Virus record (IMG/VR): IMGVR_UViG_3300034101_002604
Coordinates: 1 to 46,441 of that record
DNA length: 46,441 bases
Direction: 5' to 3' (one strand)
Source: a virus
This document shows, piece by piece, positions 19,175 to 27,547 of the stretch. The position numbers and the translations under genes were made by a program. Positions within the stretch are counted from its first letter, which is position 1; every line of letters begins with the position of its first letter. The notes beneath the pieces were generated by a model. That model saw only the letters and a program-made list of their open reading frames with translations, did not search any database and had not been told where the DNA came from.

Positions 19175-20657
19175 GGCGGCGCTCCCTTTCCTTGATGAAC
19201 AGGTTCCGTACCCACCCCTTGGTGCTGGTGGACGCCCACCGCAGATACCAATCGGGCAGAGTGTTCATGGTGCGGCCGGCGAACTTCCCCTTCAGGGGGT
19301 TCATGTAGGTGCCCACGCACCTCCGGCCCGATCCGATCTGCACCTCTTCGCTGCTGACCCGACCCCGAGCCTGCCCGACCATCTGGCGTCGGCGGGCTTC
19401 GATCTCTTGGGCGAGCAGCCGACGCTCCAGTTCCTGCTGGGCTAGGGCGTCGATCTCCGCCTGAGATAGCGGTTCTTCAGATGACGCCGCCGCCTTCTTG
19501 ACGGCCTGCTTAACGTCCTTGTCGCCGGTGCAGAACATGTCCACGGCCGTGACAAGTCGGTGGTCCAGGCTTGCATCTGTGCAGTCAACAATCTTGAAGC
19601 GAGGCTTTCCAGAAGCTGCGATCCGTGCAATGCGGCCGGGTGCATCCGAGCCTTCGTAGTCAACAACTCCGGGGAGAGGACGAGTGGCTCGTCCCACACA
19701 CTGAAGCCAGAAGGATCTGGACTTGGTAGGTCTTCCGAGGATGAGGGTGGACGTGGGCGGAAAATCGAAACCAACGGCAACAACTTGGCAGTTGACAAGA
19801 ACCCGCGCCTCGCCAGCCTTAAACCTTCTAAGGGCATCTTGCCGCTCCTCCTCTGGTTGGGTTCCGTACACGTAGACCGCAGGTATGCCGTAGTTGTTGG
19901 TCAGGTAGTGGCAGACACCCTTGGCCGAGGCGACCGAAGGAGTGAAGACCACAGTCGGCCCCTCCATCTCGTCCTTGGTGATGAGGGCGATGCGGTGCAG
20001 GTTGGCCTCCTTCTCCACCGCCTGCTGCAATTGCTTCTGATTGAAGTCGTCCCCCGACACCGTCACGCCGGACAGGTCCAGTTCCTGCACGCGGGCCAGC
20101 TTGCACACGTATGGCGCCGACCAGCCGTTGTCGATTGCCCACTGCACGTCCTTGTTGCAGACCTCCACTTCGTAGAAGTCCCGCATGGCCGTGCCATCCA
20201 TACGGAATGGCGTGGCCGTGAACCCGGCGATCATCGCCCCGTGGTCCTGGAACCAGCGGAACATCTCCAGGCAGGCCGGGGAGAACTGAAGATGAGCCTC
20301 GTCCACAATCACCAGCCGGATGTCGGTGAACTTCTTGTAGCGGCCACGGATCAGCGTCTGCTTGCAGCCGACGATCACCTTGGGGCTCCACCACTCGTCC
20401 TCCTGCGCGCTGTACTCCGCCATCTCCAGGGCAGGGTCCATGCCGCAGATGTCACGCACCTTGTCCACGGCCTGCCAGACCAGTTCCCGGAGCGGGGCGA
20501 GGATCAACGTCCGGCCGGCGATGCGATTCGCCGTCTCAACGAAGACCACCGTCTTCCCCGCTCCGGTGAACAGGCCCGTGAGCGTAGAGCGGACCCCCTC
20601 TGCGAGCGCACGCAGGTGGGCATCTACGATCTCGGCTTGGTAATCACGCAGGTTCAT
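19155..20657 (-). CDS. SF2 DEAH-type DNA helicase, 500 aa
   Basis: Starting at the ATG at 20657 (the upstream part of the frame is non-native), motifs appear in SF2 order. These are the Q-motif region (MNLRDYQAEIVDAHL), Walker A TGAGKT at 31-36, DEAH at 119-122 in LVIVDEAHLQ, GFTATPFR as motif III, VAVGFDFPPTSTLILGRPT as motif V and QCVGRATRP as motif VI. The C-terminus is rich in Glu and Arg. The domain layout matches the phage UvsW or RecG-like helicases that drive branch migration and replication restart. It lies in the recombination operon, downstream of exo, ERF and SSB. Confidence 0.92.
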   Translation of the reverse strand: MNLRDYQAEIVDAHLRALAEGVRSTLTGLFTGAGKTVVFVETANRIAGRTLILAPLRELVWQAVDKVRDICGMDPALEMAEYSAQEDEWWSPKVIVGCKQTLIRGRYKKFTDIRLVIVDEAHLQFSPACLEMFRWFQDHGAMIAGFTATPFRMDGTAMRDFYEVEVCNKDVQWAIDNGWSAPYVCKLARVQELDLSGVTVSGDDFNQKQLQQAVEKEANLHRIALITKDEMEGPTVVFTPSVASAKGVCHYLTNNYGIPAVYVYGTQPEEERQDALRRFKAGEARVLVNCQVVAVGFDFPPTSTLILGRPTKSRSFWLQCVGRATRPLPGVVDYEGSDAPGRIARIAASGKPRFKIVDCTDASLDHRLVTAVDMFCTGDKDVKQAVKKAAASSEEPLSQAEIDALAQQELERRLLAQEIEARRRQMVGQARGRVSSEEVQIGSGRRCVGTYMNPLKGKFAGRTMNTLPDWYLRWASTSTKGWVRNLFIKERERRRGRQTA

Positions 20658-20901
20658 CACGCACCATGATTCGGCCGATGATGAACCCGACCTCGGCGTC
20701 AGTGAGGTCGTCGGCCCCACGCTCGCCAAGCAAATCTCTGATCTGCTCACAGAAGCCGCCCTCAAGGCCGTAGCCGACCTCGTTGACGAAAGTCTGCGTT
20801 GCAGCAATGCAGTCAACAGCGCTGGAAAGTAGTTCCCGCGCGTAATAGATGTCCTCGGAGTCAAACAGCCCTAGCATTTCAATGTTGCTTCGATCAACCA
20901 T
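20644..20901 (-). CDS. Hypothetical acidic protein, 85 aa
   Basis: The ATG at 20901 has a strong ggaggaaggag site; the longer frame from 20955 crosses a hairpin and is not used. The chain is helical and acidic (MLGLFDSEDIYYARELLSSA, then GERGADDLTDAEVGFIIGRI). No family recognised. It overlaps the helicase start by 14 bases. A hairpin with a loop complementary to its ribosome site lies just upstream. Confidence 0.7.
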   Translation of the reverse strand: MVDRSNIEMLGLFDSEDIYYARELLSSAVDCIAATQTFVNEVGYGLEGGFCEQIRDLLGERGADDLTDAEVGFIIGRIMVRDEPA

Positions 20902-20927
20902 GACAATCTCCTTCCTCCGAGAAGAGG

Positions 20928-20962
20928 GCCCGCGGTGGAGTCGGAGGTTCTCCACCGCGGGC
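20928..20962 (-). promoter_or_regulatory. Hairpin with loop complementary to the downstream ribosome site
   Basis: A perfect 13-base stem (GCCCGCGGTGGAG with its complement) closes a 9-base loop. On the minus strand the loop reads aacctccga, and its cctccga is the exact complement of tcggagg at the ribosome site of the next gene. This allows a loop-to-leader pairing (pseudoknot) that would hide the ribosome site. It lies between the SSB gene and the 85-aa gene, so it could also end or weaken transcription, although no T-run follows. Confidence 0.55.
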
Positions 20963-20976
20963 GGGCGCGCCTCTTG

Positions 20977-21309
20977 TCAGGCGAAATCACCAGCGAACGC
21001 CGGCTCGGCCTTGGGCTTGCCGCCGACGAGCTGGATTCCGCGAACCTTCACAACCATCTTGCTGCGCTGCTGGCCGTCCTTCTCCCATCGCTGAGTCTGA
21101 AGCTCGCCTTCGATCAGGACCGGAGTGCCCTTGGACACGTAGCCCAGCGCACCGTTCGGCTTCCACCACTCGCAGTCGAAGAACTCCACGCTGTCCTTGT
21201 AGCCATTGACAGCGATGGAGAACTTGGCGACCTCGTTCTCGCCAACCTGCTTGATCTCGGGATCCTTGGTCACGTTGCCAAGGGCGATCAACTTCTGAAA
21301 ACCAGCCAT
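20977..21309 (-). CDS. ssb: Single-stranded DNA-binding protein
   Basis: The ATG follows aggaggaatag. The 110-aa protein is a compact OB fold: MAGFQKLIALGNVTKDPEIK, VAKFSIAVNG, VEFFDCEWW, LGYVSKGTPVLIEGELQT and KDGQQRSKMVVKVRGIQLV occur in SSB order. The C-terminus ends AEPAFAGDFA, a short acidic-aromatic tip like the protein-binding tail of cellular SSB but less acidic. It is shorter than the usual SSB (about 150-180 aa), as in other phages. It would protect single strands made by the exonuclease encoded just upstream. Confidence 0.92.
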   Translation of the reverse strand: MAGFQKLIALGNVTKDPEIKQVGENEVAKFSIAVNGYKDSVEFFDCEWWKPNGALGYVSKGTPVLIEGELQTQRWEKDGQQRSKMVVKVRGIQLVGGKPKAEPAFAGDFA

Positions 21310-21311
21310 GA

Positions 21312-21935
21312 CTATTCCTCCTTCTTGTTCCAGATCCGGTTGAACTCCACCTCACACCTCTTGAACACTTCCGGTGCCACGGCCTTTTCCTTGGCCCGAA
21401 GCCGGACAGTGTCCAAGTGTTTCTTCGCCGTCTCCTTGTCCTTGGCCTGCGTGATGGCTGACTTCGCCTCCATCTCATAGGCCATGGTCTTGGCGTGGTT
21501 GACGGGCTCGGGCTCGCTCACGCTCTGGCCGTCGTCATCAGCCTCGCCGGAGAATCCCCCGGTGAGCGCCATGAGCAACGTCCGCTTGCCGTAGGTCATC
21601 GCAGCCCCGAATGACTGCATGTCCGGCTTGCCCATCATCAAAGGGGAGATGGCCGTGATGTACTCGCCCGACTTGTGCCGGAGCGTGCCCACCAGGATCC
21701 ACTGCCCACCCACCATGCCCGGCCGGAAGTCCGGCAGAGCCAGACCGTTCTTGGTCAGCGGCCCACGCAGCGCCTCGCAGCAGGCCGCATAGGAAGCGAA
21801 CTTGCTGCGGAAGTGCGGGTTGGCACTGTCGTACTTCACCACCGGGTACTCCGCCTGGGCAGCCGCCAGCGCCTCGGTCAACTGACCAGTGGCGGGCGAA
21901 CTGCTCGGGCCCAAGATGTCGTTGTTGTCAATCAC
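21312..21935 (-). CDS. erf: ERF-family single-strand annealing protein
   Basis: A GTG start at 21935 overlaps the exonuclease stop (GTGA) with gggaggagg upstream; an ATG at 21968 is in frame but deeper in the neighbour. The 207-aa chain carries the ERF signature: YDSANPHFRSKFASYAACCE, then SGEYITAISPLMMGKPDMQS with FGAAMTYGKRTLLMALTGG and an acidic EADDDGQS after it. The C-terminal part is Lys/Glu-rich helices. ERF proteins bind single-stranded ends and anneal them, as in P22. It pairs with the RecE-type exonuclease. Confidence 0.9.
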   Translation of the reverse strand: MIDNNDILGPSSSPATGQLTEALAAAQAEYPVVKYDSANPHFRSKFASYAACCEALRGPLTKNGLALPDFRPGMVGGQWILVGTLRHKSGEYITAISPLMMGKPDMQSFGAAMTYGKRTLLMALTGGFSGEADDDGQSVSEPEPVNHAKTMAYEMEAKSAITQAKDKETAKKHLDTVRLRAKEKAVAPEVFKRCEVEFNRIWNKKEE

Positions 21936-22789
21936 AGGATCACTACCTCCTCCCTGTTCCGCGCCCACTTCGGAATATCCATGACCGTGATCTCGCCGTG
22001 ATCGGCTGGCAGATACACGCCCGTGGACCGACGCAGACGCACCTCCTCCATCACGCTGATCAACCGCTGACCAGCCTCCTCCACCAAATCGTCAGGCAGA
22101 TAGAACACATGGCATGCGAACGGCGGCATCGTCTGGACGAAGACGAACGGCATGCGGAACGCCGAGTAGCCGATCTGCTCCGCCCCGCGGCAGTACAGCC
22201 ACGCTTGGTCCGCATAGCCGTAGTCAAAGACGCTGCGGTAGAGCCGGTCCCACGGGGCCGAGGTAGTCTTGAGATCCCACCACAACTCCGGGGTCACGCC
22301 GTCCGGCCGCACCTTGAGCCGATGGCCATGCTTGTCCTGCCAGAACACTGAAAGCTGCGTCTCGGTGGTCGCATCCATCAGCGCCTTGGCGGCACTGTTG
22401 CTCGTCAGCCCGGCGATCATCTTGCGGTACTGCCACGCCTGATCCGTGGTGCAGCAAATGCCGTTCTGCATTGACTCCCACTCACGGTACGCCTTGGTGT
22501 TCCGCGAGCCCGTGGAGCCCAGCACGTCATCCGGCGGGACGTTCACCATCTCCTCAAACGTCTTGCCCGCACACAGGCCCATGACGATGTCGTCAAACTC
22601 GCCACCCTTGCGGGTCGCAGAGTTGCCCGTGAACAGGGGGTAGCCCTGGTCCAGCCATTGCTGCGCCTCACCGCCACCCTTCATCACCGCCGTGAAGAAG
22701 GAGCGAGAGTCAAATCCCTTGAGCGAGTGGTAGGCCGAACTGGCCATGCCCACCACCTTCACCGGCCCCTGCGATACATCAATGTTCAT
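21932..22789 (-). CDS. RecE/exonuclease VIII-like nuclease, 285 aa
   Basis: A cggaggtg site precedes the ATG. The C-terminal half has the PD-(D/E)XK core of the RecE type: an upstream Glu (TETQLSVFW), KVRPDGVTPELWWDLKTTSA with Asp163, Asp172 and Lys174, then DYGYADQAWLYCRGA as the conserved C-terminal QxxxY-type helix. A preceding region (DDIVMGLCAGKTFEEM) holds the helical bridge. It is predicted to digest one strand from double-stranded ends to make substrate for the ERF protein next door. It is the first gene of the middle operon, divergent from the integrase. Confidence 0.85.
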   Translation of the reverse strand: MNIDVSQGPVKVVGMASSAYHSLKGFDSRSFFTAVMKGGGEAQQWLDQGYPLFTGNSATRKGGEFDDIVMGLCAGKTFEEMVNVPPDDVLGSTGSRNTKAYREWESMQNGICCTTDQAWQYRKMIAGLTSNSAAKALMDATTETQLSVFWQDKHGHRLKVRPDGVTPELWWDLKTTSAPWDRLYRSVFDYGYADQAWLYCRGAEQIGYSAFRMPFVFVQTMPPFACHVFYLPDDLVEEAGQRLISVMEEVRLRRSTGVYLPADHGEITVMDIPKWARNREEVVIL

Positions 22790-23074
22790 ATGTACACCTC
22801 CGAAAAAAAGAACGCCCCTCCATGGGCAACAGACGGTCCTTCAGCCCGTCCTTGGGCGGAACTCCTTGAGCGCTTCGCCAAACTGTCCGGCAACCAGAAG
22901 GCCGAGACAGAGTTCCCACCTGTGAGCCCACAGGCAGACGACGAGCAGGGCCAGATAGACGGCCCGTAGAATCGGATCGACTCGCAGCCAGAAGACTACG
23001 AGGACGGGCAGGTATCCAACTGAGCTAGCTGCCCGAAAGTACCGATTGTAGCGATTTTCAGGGGAGTTGCAGAA
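22790..23074. promoter_or_regulatory. Divergent control region between exonuclease and integrase genes
   Basis: The 285 bases between the oppositely oriented exonuclease and integrase genes hold no well-supported gene. They contain a run of seven A at 22803-22809 (a T-run on the minus strand just before the exonuclease ribosome site), a tacaat stretch on the minus strand at 23045-23050 that could be a -10 element, and the attachment-like hairpin at 23005-23035. This is where lysogeny promoters would be expected. No clear -35/-10 pair could be fixed by eye. Confidence 0.5.
23005..23035. other. Candidate attP core, hairpin with tRNA D-arm match
   Basis: CGGGCAG and CTGCCCG form a perfect 7-base stem around a 17-base loop. 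On the minus strand the loop holds TAGCTCAGTTGGATA (23013-23027), the D-arm consensus of many bacterial tRNAs. No full tRNA can be folded here. A short tRNA match directly before a tyrosine integrase gene is a classic attP location, although D-arm cores are less usual than anticodon or 3' cores. An alternative is a chance hairpin or terminator. Confidence 0.45.
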
Positions 23075-23947
23075 ATGGTCGCTCGGGGTAGAAAGTCCCT
23101 CTCTCGGGGGCACCACACCATGACGTTGCTTGAGCTTGCTCGCCTCTATCACAACCGGGTCGGTGGATCCCCCGGTTACTTGGAGCAGTTGGAGGTCTTT
23201 GTCAGGCGCCTGCCCTGGCTGGCCAGCGACCTCAACCCCGAGAAGATCGACGGCTACCTCACCAACGCACTCAGACATTTGGCTCCCTCCACAGTGCGAA
23301 ATCATCGGAAAATGCTGCGGTGTCTGCTGCATTTCGCCGCCTCCGAGCGACTTGTGGACGCCAGTATAGTGCGCCCCCTCCGAAAGGTCAAGCAAGTCCC
23401 CCCTAATCCGAGGGCGTGGAGCCATGCCGAGATTCGCCGGCTTTTGGCGGTAGCCGAGAATCTTCGGGGCGGGAGAAAGTGCCCGCGCAGTCTGCTGGCG
23501 AGGGCGTGGATACTCACCGCCTACAGCACCGGACTTCGTCTGCAAGACCTGCTGTTGATTCGCCATGACCAAATCCGTGGCCAACGTCTCTGCCCCAGCC
23601 AGCACAAGGTTGGGTATCCCCATGTGTGCTGGCTTGACGACAACGCCCTGGAAGCCATACGGCGGCTCCCTGTCCTTGGGCCGCGTATCTTTGGCGACCT
23701 CATCTGCCGAGACAAGGCGATGGCCATGATGCGGCTCATCACCCGGGAGGCGAAGATCCCGGGAAGCACTAAGTTCCTGCGGCGATCCGGGGCTACCTAC
23801 TGCGAGATCGCCGGCAAAGATGCCAGTGGACACTTAGGACATCGGAGCCCCGGCATGAAGGTCTACTATGTAGACCGCCTGCTTTTGGCCGAGGAGAAGA
23901 AGCAGGAGCCGACCGCTCCGCCCCTAGAACTCGTTGACCAGCCCTAG
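23075..23947 (+). CDS. int: Tyrosine integrase
   Basis: The ATG follows aggggag by about 8 bases and gives 290 residues. A later ATG at residue 16 is also possible. The N-terminal half is the arm/core-binding domain (LARLYHNRVGGSPGYLEQLE). In the catalytic domain Arg155 is in AYSTGLRLQDLLLI, the second box is KFLRRSGATYCE (Arg236), the HLGHRS box gives His256, and MKVYYVD gives Tyr265 as the nucleophile. The usual His of the HxxR box is Lys here, a known type of substitution. It should mediate phage integration and excision. It ends tail-to-tail over the virion operon by 24 bases. Confidence 0.92.
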   Translation: MVARGRKSLSRGHHTMTLLELARLYHNRVGGSPGYLEQLEVFVRRLPWLASDLNPEKIDGYLTNALRHLAPSTVRNHRKMLRCLLHFAASERLVDASIVRPLRKVKQVPPNPRAWSHAEIRRLLAVAENLRGGRKCPRSLLARAWILTAYSTGLRLQDLLLIRHDQIRGQRLCPSQHKVGYPHVCWLDDNALEAIRRLPVLGPRIFGDLICRDKAMAMMRLITREAKIPGSTKFLRRSGATYCEIAGKDASGHLGHRSPGMKVYYVDRLLLAEEKKQEPTAPPLELVDQP

Positions 23948-26900
23948 TGCCGCCAGCGGGTCCATGGCCATCTTCTTCTTCTCTCGGGCCCGCTTGGCTG
24001 CCTCGCTCTGAATGATCTTGTACAGGAGGTACAGATCCTTCTGCTCCTTGGGCATGCCGCGCAGCACGTCCTCTGGCACGGTGATGTTTTCGTAGGTGCG
24101 GACACCCGGGGTCGTCTCCAACATCTGGTTCAGCATGTCGCGGGCGGCCTGCCGCTTGGCCCGGTCTTGGTCGATGTCGGTGAGCTTCGCCCCAGCCAAG
24201 AGGTTCCAGGCGGCCTTGGAGTACTTGTCGGTCCCGGTGAGCCGGTCGTCGGTCAACTGGCGGTACAGGCCGAGCCCTCTCGCACCGAACGGCAGGAAGT
24301 TGACTACGGCCTGCTCCAGCGGGCGACCGACTTCGCCGAAGTCCCGCTCCAGCACGGAGTACAGGTCGTTCAGATCCCGGCCGGAATACAACTGCCGGTT
24401 GGTGAAGTACTCCAGCGGAGCCTTCAGCATCGGCGTCATCATGCCGAGGACGTTGGATCCGGTCTTGCGGATGGTGTCGGCGACCTGGGCGGATGTAGTG
24501 GCACCGACTCCAGGCGTGAAGAGCTGGAACGTACTCTCCCACGGCAGGTCGATGTTGGTCAGGTAGCGGCGGAGTTCTGGATTGCCTGACCCGAACGGAT
24601 CCGGGAGCGGGATGGCGGCCGATTGCCGGAGATGCTCGGGGATGAAGTTGTCTTCGCTCGGCTGCGTGCCGCGGGTCACGGCGCGGATGGACTGCCCCAT
24701 CACTCCACCGGGGCGATACAGCGTGTTGTCCACAATGCTCGGGACGATGCCCTTCTGGAAACTATAGAAGGGCAGCACCTTCTTCAGGATGTCGCGTTCA
24801 AAGGAGGTAAACGCCTGCGGCGAGTAGTCCACCTGACTGAGCCGCACAAGATCGGCCGCCTCGCCCGGGTCCACGCCCCTGCGAATCTGGTTGAGGAACG
24901 TGCCGCCACGCAGGGCATCTTCCACGCGGGAGCCCAGCGCATCGTTGGCGACCAACAGCGGGTTCTTGTTGCGTGCTGCCGGCCGCTGAGTGATCCCCAC
25001 CCCGCGTATGGTTGTAAAGTCGTTGAGGAACTCGCCCCAGGACCGATTGGGATCGTAGAACGCCCGTCCCACTCCTGGGTCGTTGCCGGCCCCCAGCCAC
25101 CCACCGCGGATCTGCTGCTCGGGTAATCCTGTGGTGATGTCCGTGAACACTCCGCCGCCTATCCGGTTGGCGCCCGTCAGGTCTTGGAACCGCGCCACTC
25201 GCTCCGCATCGGTCAGGTTCTCAAAGCCTGGGGCCTTGCGGAGGCGACGAGCCAGGGCGGCCGTGTTGCCGCCAGATGCCCGCCATGCGGCCCACATGTC
25301 CAGCGGATTGAATGACTCCAAGGCCGCCGCATTGACTGCCCCGGAGTACAGGTTGCGTGTATGGAAGGCCGGGCTGGCCAAAGCCCCGATCTTCCAGAAG
25401 TTGAGGAACTGGTCGTAGGCGTTGAGCGCCGTCCGCTCCATGTCCCCGGCCTGCGAGGTGCGAACGACGGTCGCCATCTCGTCCATTAGCCGCTCGGGTA
25501 CGGCAAGGTTGGTCACGTCCTTGCCGAATCGCTGCTGCCACATCTGCCGGAAGTTCTTGTCGTCAAACCCCAGCCGCTTGGCCGCATCAGACAACTGCAC
25601 CATGCCGTCCGACAGCCCGGCGGAGCCAATCGGCGTGACCGCATCTTGCAAGCGAGGAATCAATCGCTCGGCGTTGGCCAGTACTCTGGCCTGCCCCTTT
25701 TCATAGCGGGCGAGGTTCGTCCACCCCGGCGTGTCGAAGATGCCGGTCTTGTTCTGCGCGAACTGGAGGTCGGCGCCGCGGAGCAGGTCAACGAGGTTGT
25801 CTTGGTTGGAGCGAATCTGCGTCAGGACAGGACGCAGCATCTTCCGCTGTTCGTCTCTGGGTGCAGCCAGATACTCGGGCGAACTCATTAGCCGTGAGAT
25901 TTCTTCACGGAACGGGCGCTTTACGTTGATTGCATCGAAGCTCGCATCCAGCAGCTTGCGGGCCGGGATCTGGTCCGCATTTATCAGCGATTGCTGGAGG
26001 GCGGCCGAATCCAGCCGCGGGTCTATGCTGCCAGTCAGCGCGCGGAATGTCTGCTGACCGCCCGGGATGTCGGTGTACTCCTGCCTCCCGCGCCCGAAGT
26101 TGTCGGCCGTGTCCAAGAGCGTGGAACTTCTCCCCCACGGCCGCTCCACGCGCTGGGAGGCGTTTGGCCTCACCGGATCCATGATCTGCTCCCACCACTT
26201 CAGTTGGCGGGGGAAGAACTCTGTGCCGGACGCGCCACGCCACAGGGGATCCGGCAGACCAGACGCAATGGCATCAGCGCGGGCCTGCTTGGGGGCACTG
26301 CGGTACGTGTCTCGGATGGACCGGAACTCGGGGACGTTCTCCAGAACCCAATCGGCGATGGGGTCGCCGCTGGTCTTGGGCATTGGCCCATACACGCCCG
26401 GGGCGGTCGGGACGCCAGACGATTCGGCGTAGTCCACCAGGGCCCTCTGAAGATCGGTGCTGTCAAACGTGCGGAGGTTGGTGGGGATGGATGCCGGGAC
26501 GTTGGGGTCCGTGGCGCGCAGGCTGGCGGCCACGTCTTCGGCGTTGACGCCCATGGCCTCGCGGAGCTGACGCTGGCGGAGCAGTTCCCTCGCCTCATCC
26601 GCACGGGCTGCGTTCTTGCGAGCGATCCGCGAGTCCCATTGAAGGTTGGGGTTGAGCGTCTCGCCGGACGGCGCATGGAACCCGGCGTACAGCGCGTTGA
26701 CCACGGGGGCCGTATAGCGGTTGCGCTTGGACTGTTCGCCGAGCCAATCCAATCCCTCGGCCGCCCAGTCGCCGAATCGCTCACCCAGCACGTCCGTACT
26801 GAATCCGAGGTTCGTTCCTGGCACACGGACATCCAGCAGCCGGGCGGCGCGTTGCGAGAGATCGTTCGGGTCTACTCCGAATCGCTCCGCCTGCTGCGCC

Positions 26901-27544
26901 CACTTAGCCCTGGCCAGAATCGGATCGTCGGCCTCGGCAATCGCCTGTGCTGGCGTTAGAGTACGGAGATGCTGGCGAATACCTGTCCCTGCCTCACGCG
27001 GAGCGGCGCCACGCAGCGTCTGTACGGTCGATGGCACCAGCCCCTCATACGCATCCTCCGCCGCGTTGCGGAGGAACCCCGCCCCCTTCAGCGCCTTGCC
27101 TGTTGGCGTAAGGGCCCCGCGCCCAAGGATCGACAATGGGTTGGCCCATGTCAAAGGATCTAAAAGCACCTCGGCCGCCAAGGAGCCCGTGAAGTTTCCC
27201 CACGTATCCTTGTCGCCGATGAGCCCGTACTGGCGAAGCAGTTCACGGCCCGTAACGCGGTCTTCAGATGTGCCAAAGACCGAGAGAGGCTTGCCTGCCA
27301 GCACGCCGCGGACAAGGGCCCCCGGCGTGTCGAACAGATAGCCTGCGGCGGCTAGGCCAGAAGACCCGACCTGTGCCAGCGTGTTGAGCAGACCGCTCTT
27401 CTGCTCTTGCGGCATGAGGTCGGCGATGGTGGCGCGCTGCCGCGGGTCGTCGTATGGGTCATCGGATGGCAGGAGCCCCATCCGGGCCTGCTCCTGCAAA
27501 TAGCCATACGGATCGTAAAGATCAAAGAGCGGCGAAGTTGCCAT
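23924..27544 (-). CDS. Large internal virion (ejection) protein, 1206 aa
   Basis: This is the last and largest gene of the virion operon. It has alternating helical stretches, SLAAEVLLDPLTWANPLS near residue 130, and a C-terminal half with VDYSPQAFTSFERDILKKV and LPFYSFQKGIVPSIVDNTLY. These look like the membrane-associated internal core proteins that podoviruses eject with their DNA. There is no lysozyme or transglycosylase active-site motif that I can see. The gene order (after smaller internal proteins, at the operon end) matches. Its 3' end overlaps the integrase by 24 bases on the other strand. Confidence 0.75.
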   Translation of the reverse strand: MATSPLFDLYDPYGYLQEQARMGLLPSDDPYDDPRQRATIADLMPQEQKSGLLNTLAQVGSSGLAAAGYLFDTPGALVRGVLAGKPLSVFGTSEDRVTGRELLRQYGLIGDKDTWGNFTGSLAAEVLLDPLTWANPLSILGRGALTPTGKALKGAGFLRNAAEDAYEGLVPSTVQTLRGAAPREAGTGIRQHLRTLTPAQAIAEADDPILARAKWAQQAERFGVDPNDLSQRAARLLDVRVPGTNLGFSTDVLGERFGDWAAEGLDWLGEQSKRNRYTAPVVNALYAGFHAPSGETLNPNLQWDSRIARKNAARADEARELLRQRQLREAMGVNAEDVAASLRATDPNVPASIPTNLRTFDSTDLQRALVDYAESSGVPTAPGVYGPMPKTSGDPIADWVLENVPEFRSIRDTYRSAPKQARADAIASGLPDPLWRGASGTEFFPRQLKWWEQIMDPVRPNASQRVERPWGRSSTLLDTADNFGRGRQEYTDIPGGQQTFRALTGSIDPRLDSAALQQSLINADQIPARKLLDASFDAINVKRPFREEISRLMSSPEYLAAPRDEQRKMLRPVLTQIRSNQDNLVDLLRGADLQFAQNKTGIFDTPGWTNLARYEKGQARVLANAERLIPRLQDAVTPIGSAGLSDGMVQLSDAAKRLGFDDKNFRQMWQQRFGKDVTNLAVPERLMDEMATVVRTSQAGDMERTALNAYDQFLNFWKIGALASPAFHTRNLYSGAVNAAALESFNPLDMWAAWRASGGNTAALARRLRKAPGFENLTDAERVARFQDLTGANRIGGGVFTDITTGLPEQQIRGGWLGAGNDPGVGRAFYDPNRSWGEFLNDFTTIRGVGITQRPAARNKNPLLVANDALGSRVEDALRGGTFLNQIRRGVDPGEAADLVRLSQVDYSPQAFTSFERDILKKVLPFYSFQKGIVPSIVDNTLYRPGGVMGQSIRAVTRGTQPSEDNFIPEHLRQSAAIPLPDPFGSGNPELRRYLTNIDLPWESTFQLFTPGVGATTSAQVADTIRKTGSNVLGMMTPMLKAPLEYFTNRQLYSGRDLNDLYSVLERDFGEVGRPLEQAVVNFLPFGARGLGLYRQLTDDRLTGTDKYSKAAWNLLAGAKLTDIDQDRAKRQAARDMLNQMLETTPGVRTYENITVPEDVLRGMPKEQKDLYLLYKIIQSEAAKRAREKKKMAMDPLAALGLVNEF

Positions 27545-27547
27545 GCA

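Noticed and set aside
19560-20669. Plus-strand frame of 369 residues
   Set aside because: Antisense to the SF2 helicase, without any domain pattern.
22793-22969. Plus-strand frame of 58 residues between exonuclease and integrase genes
   Set aside because: The ATG has no ribosome site and lies almost on the exonuclease start. The residues look like low-order Pro/Glu sequence. It overlaps the control region.
23013-23027. Full tRNA gene
   Set aside because: Only the D-arm consensus is present; no anticodon arm, T-arm or acceptor stem can be folded around it.
22841-23030. Minus-strand hydrophobic frame that looks like a two-span membrane protein (YLPVLVVFWL, YLALLVVCLW)
   Set aside because: No ATG, GTG or TTG in frame in this stretch; the open frame only reaches a start inside the integrase coding region. 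Attractive, but not supportable as a gene.
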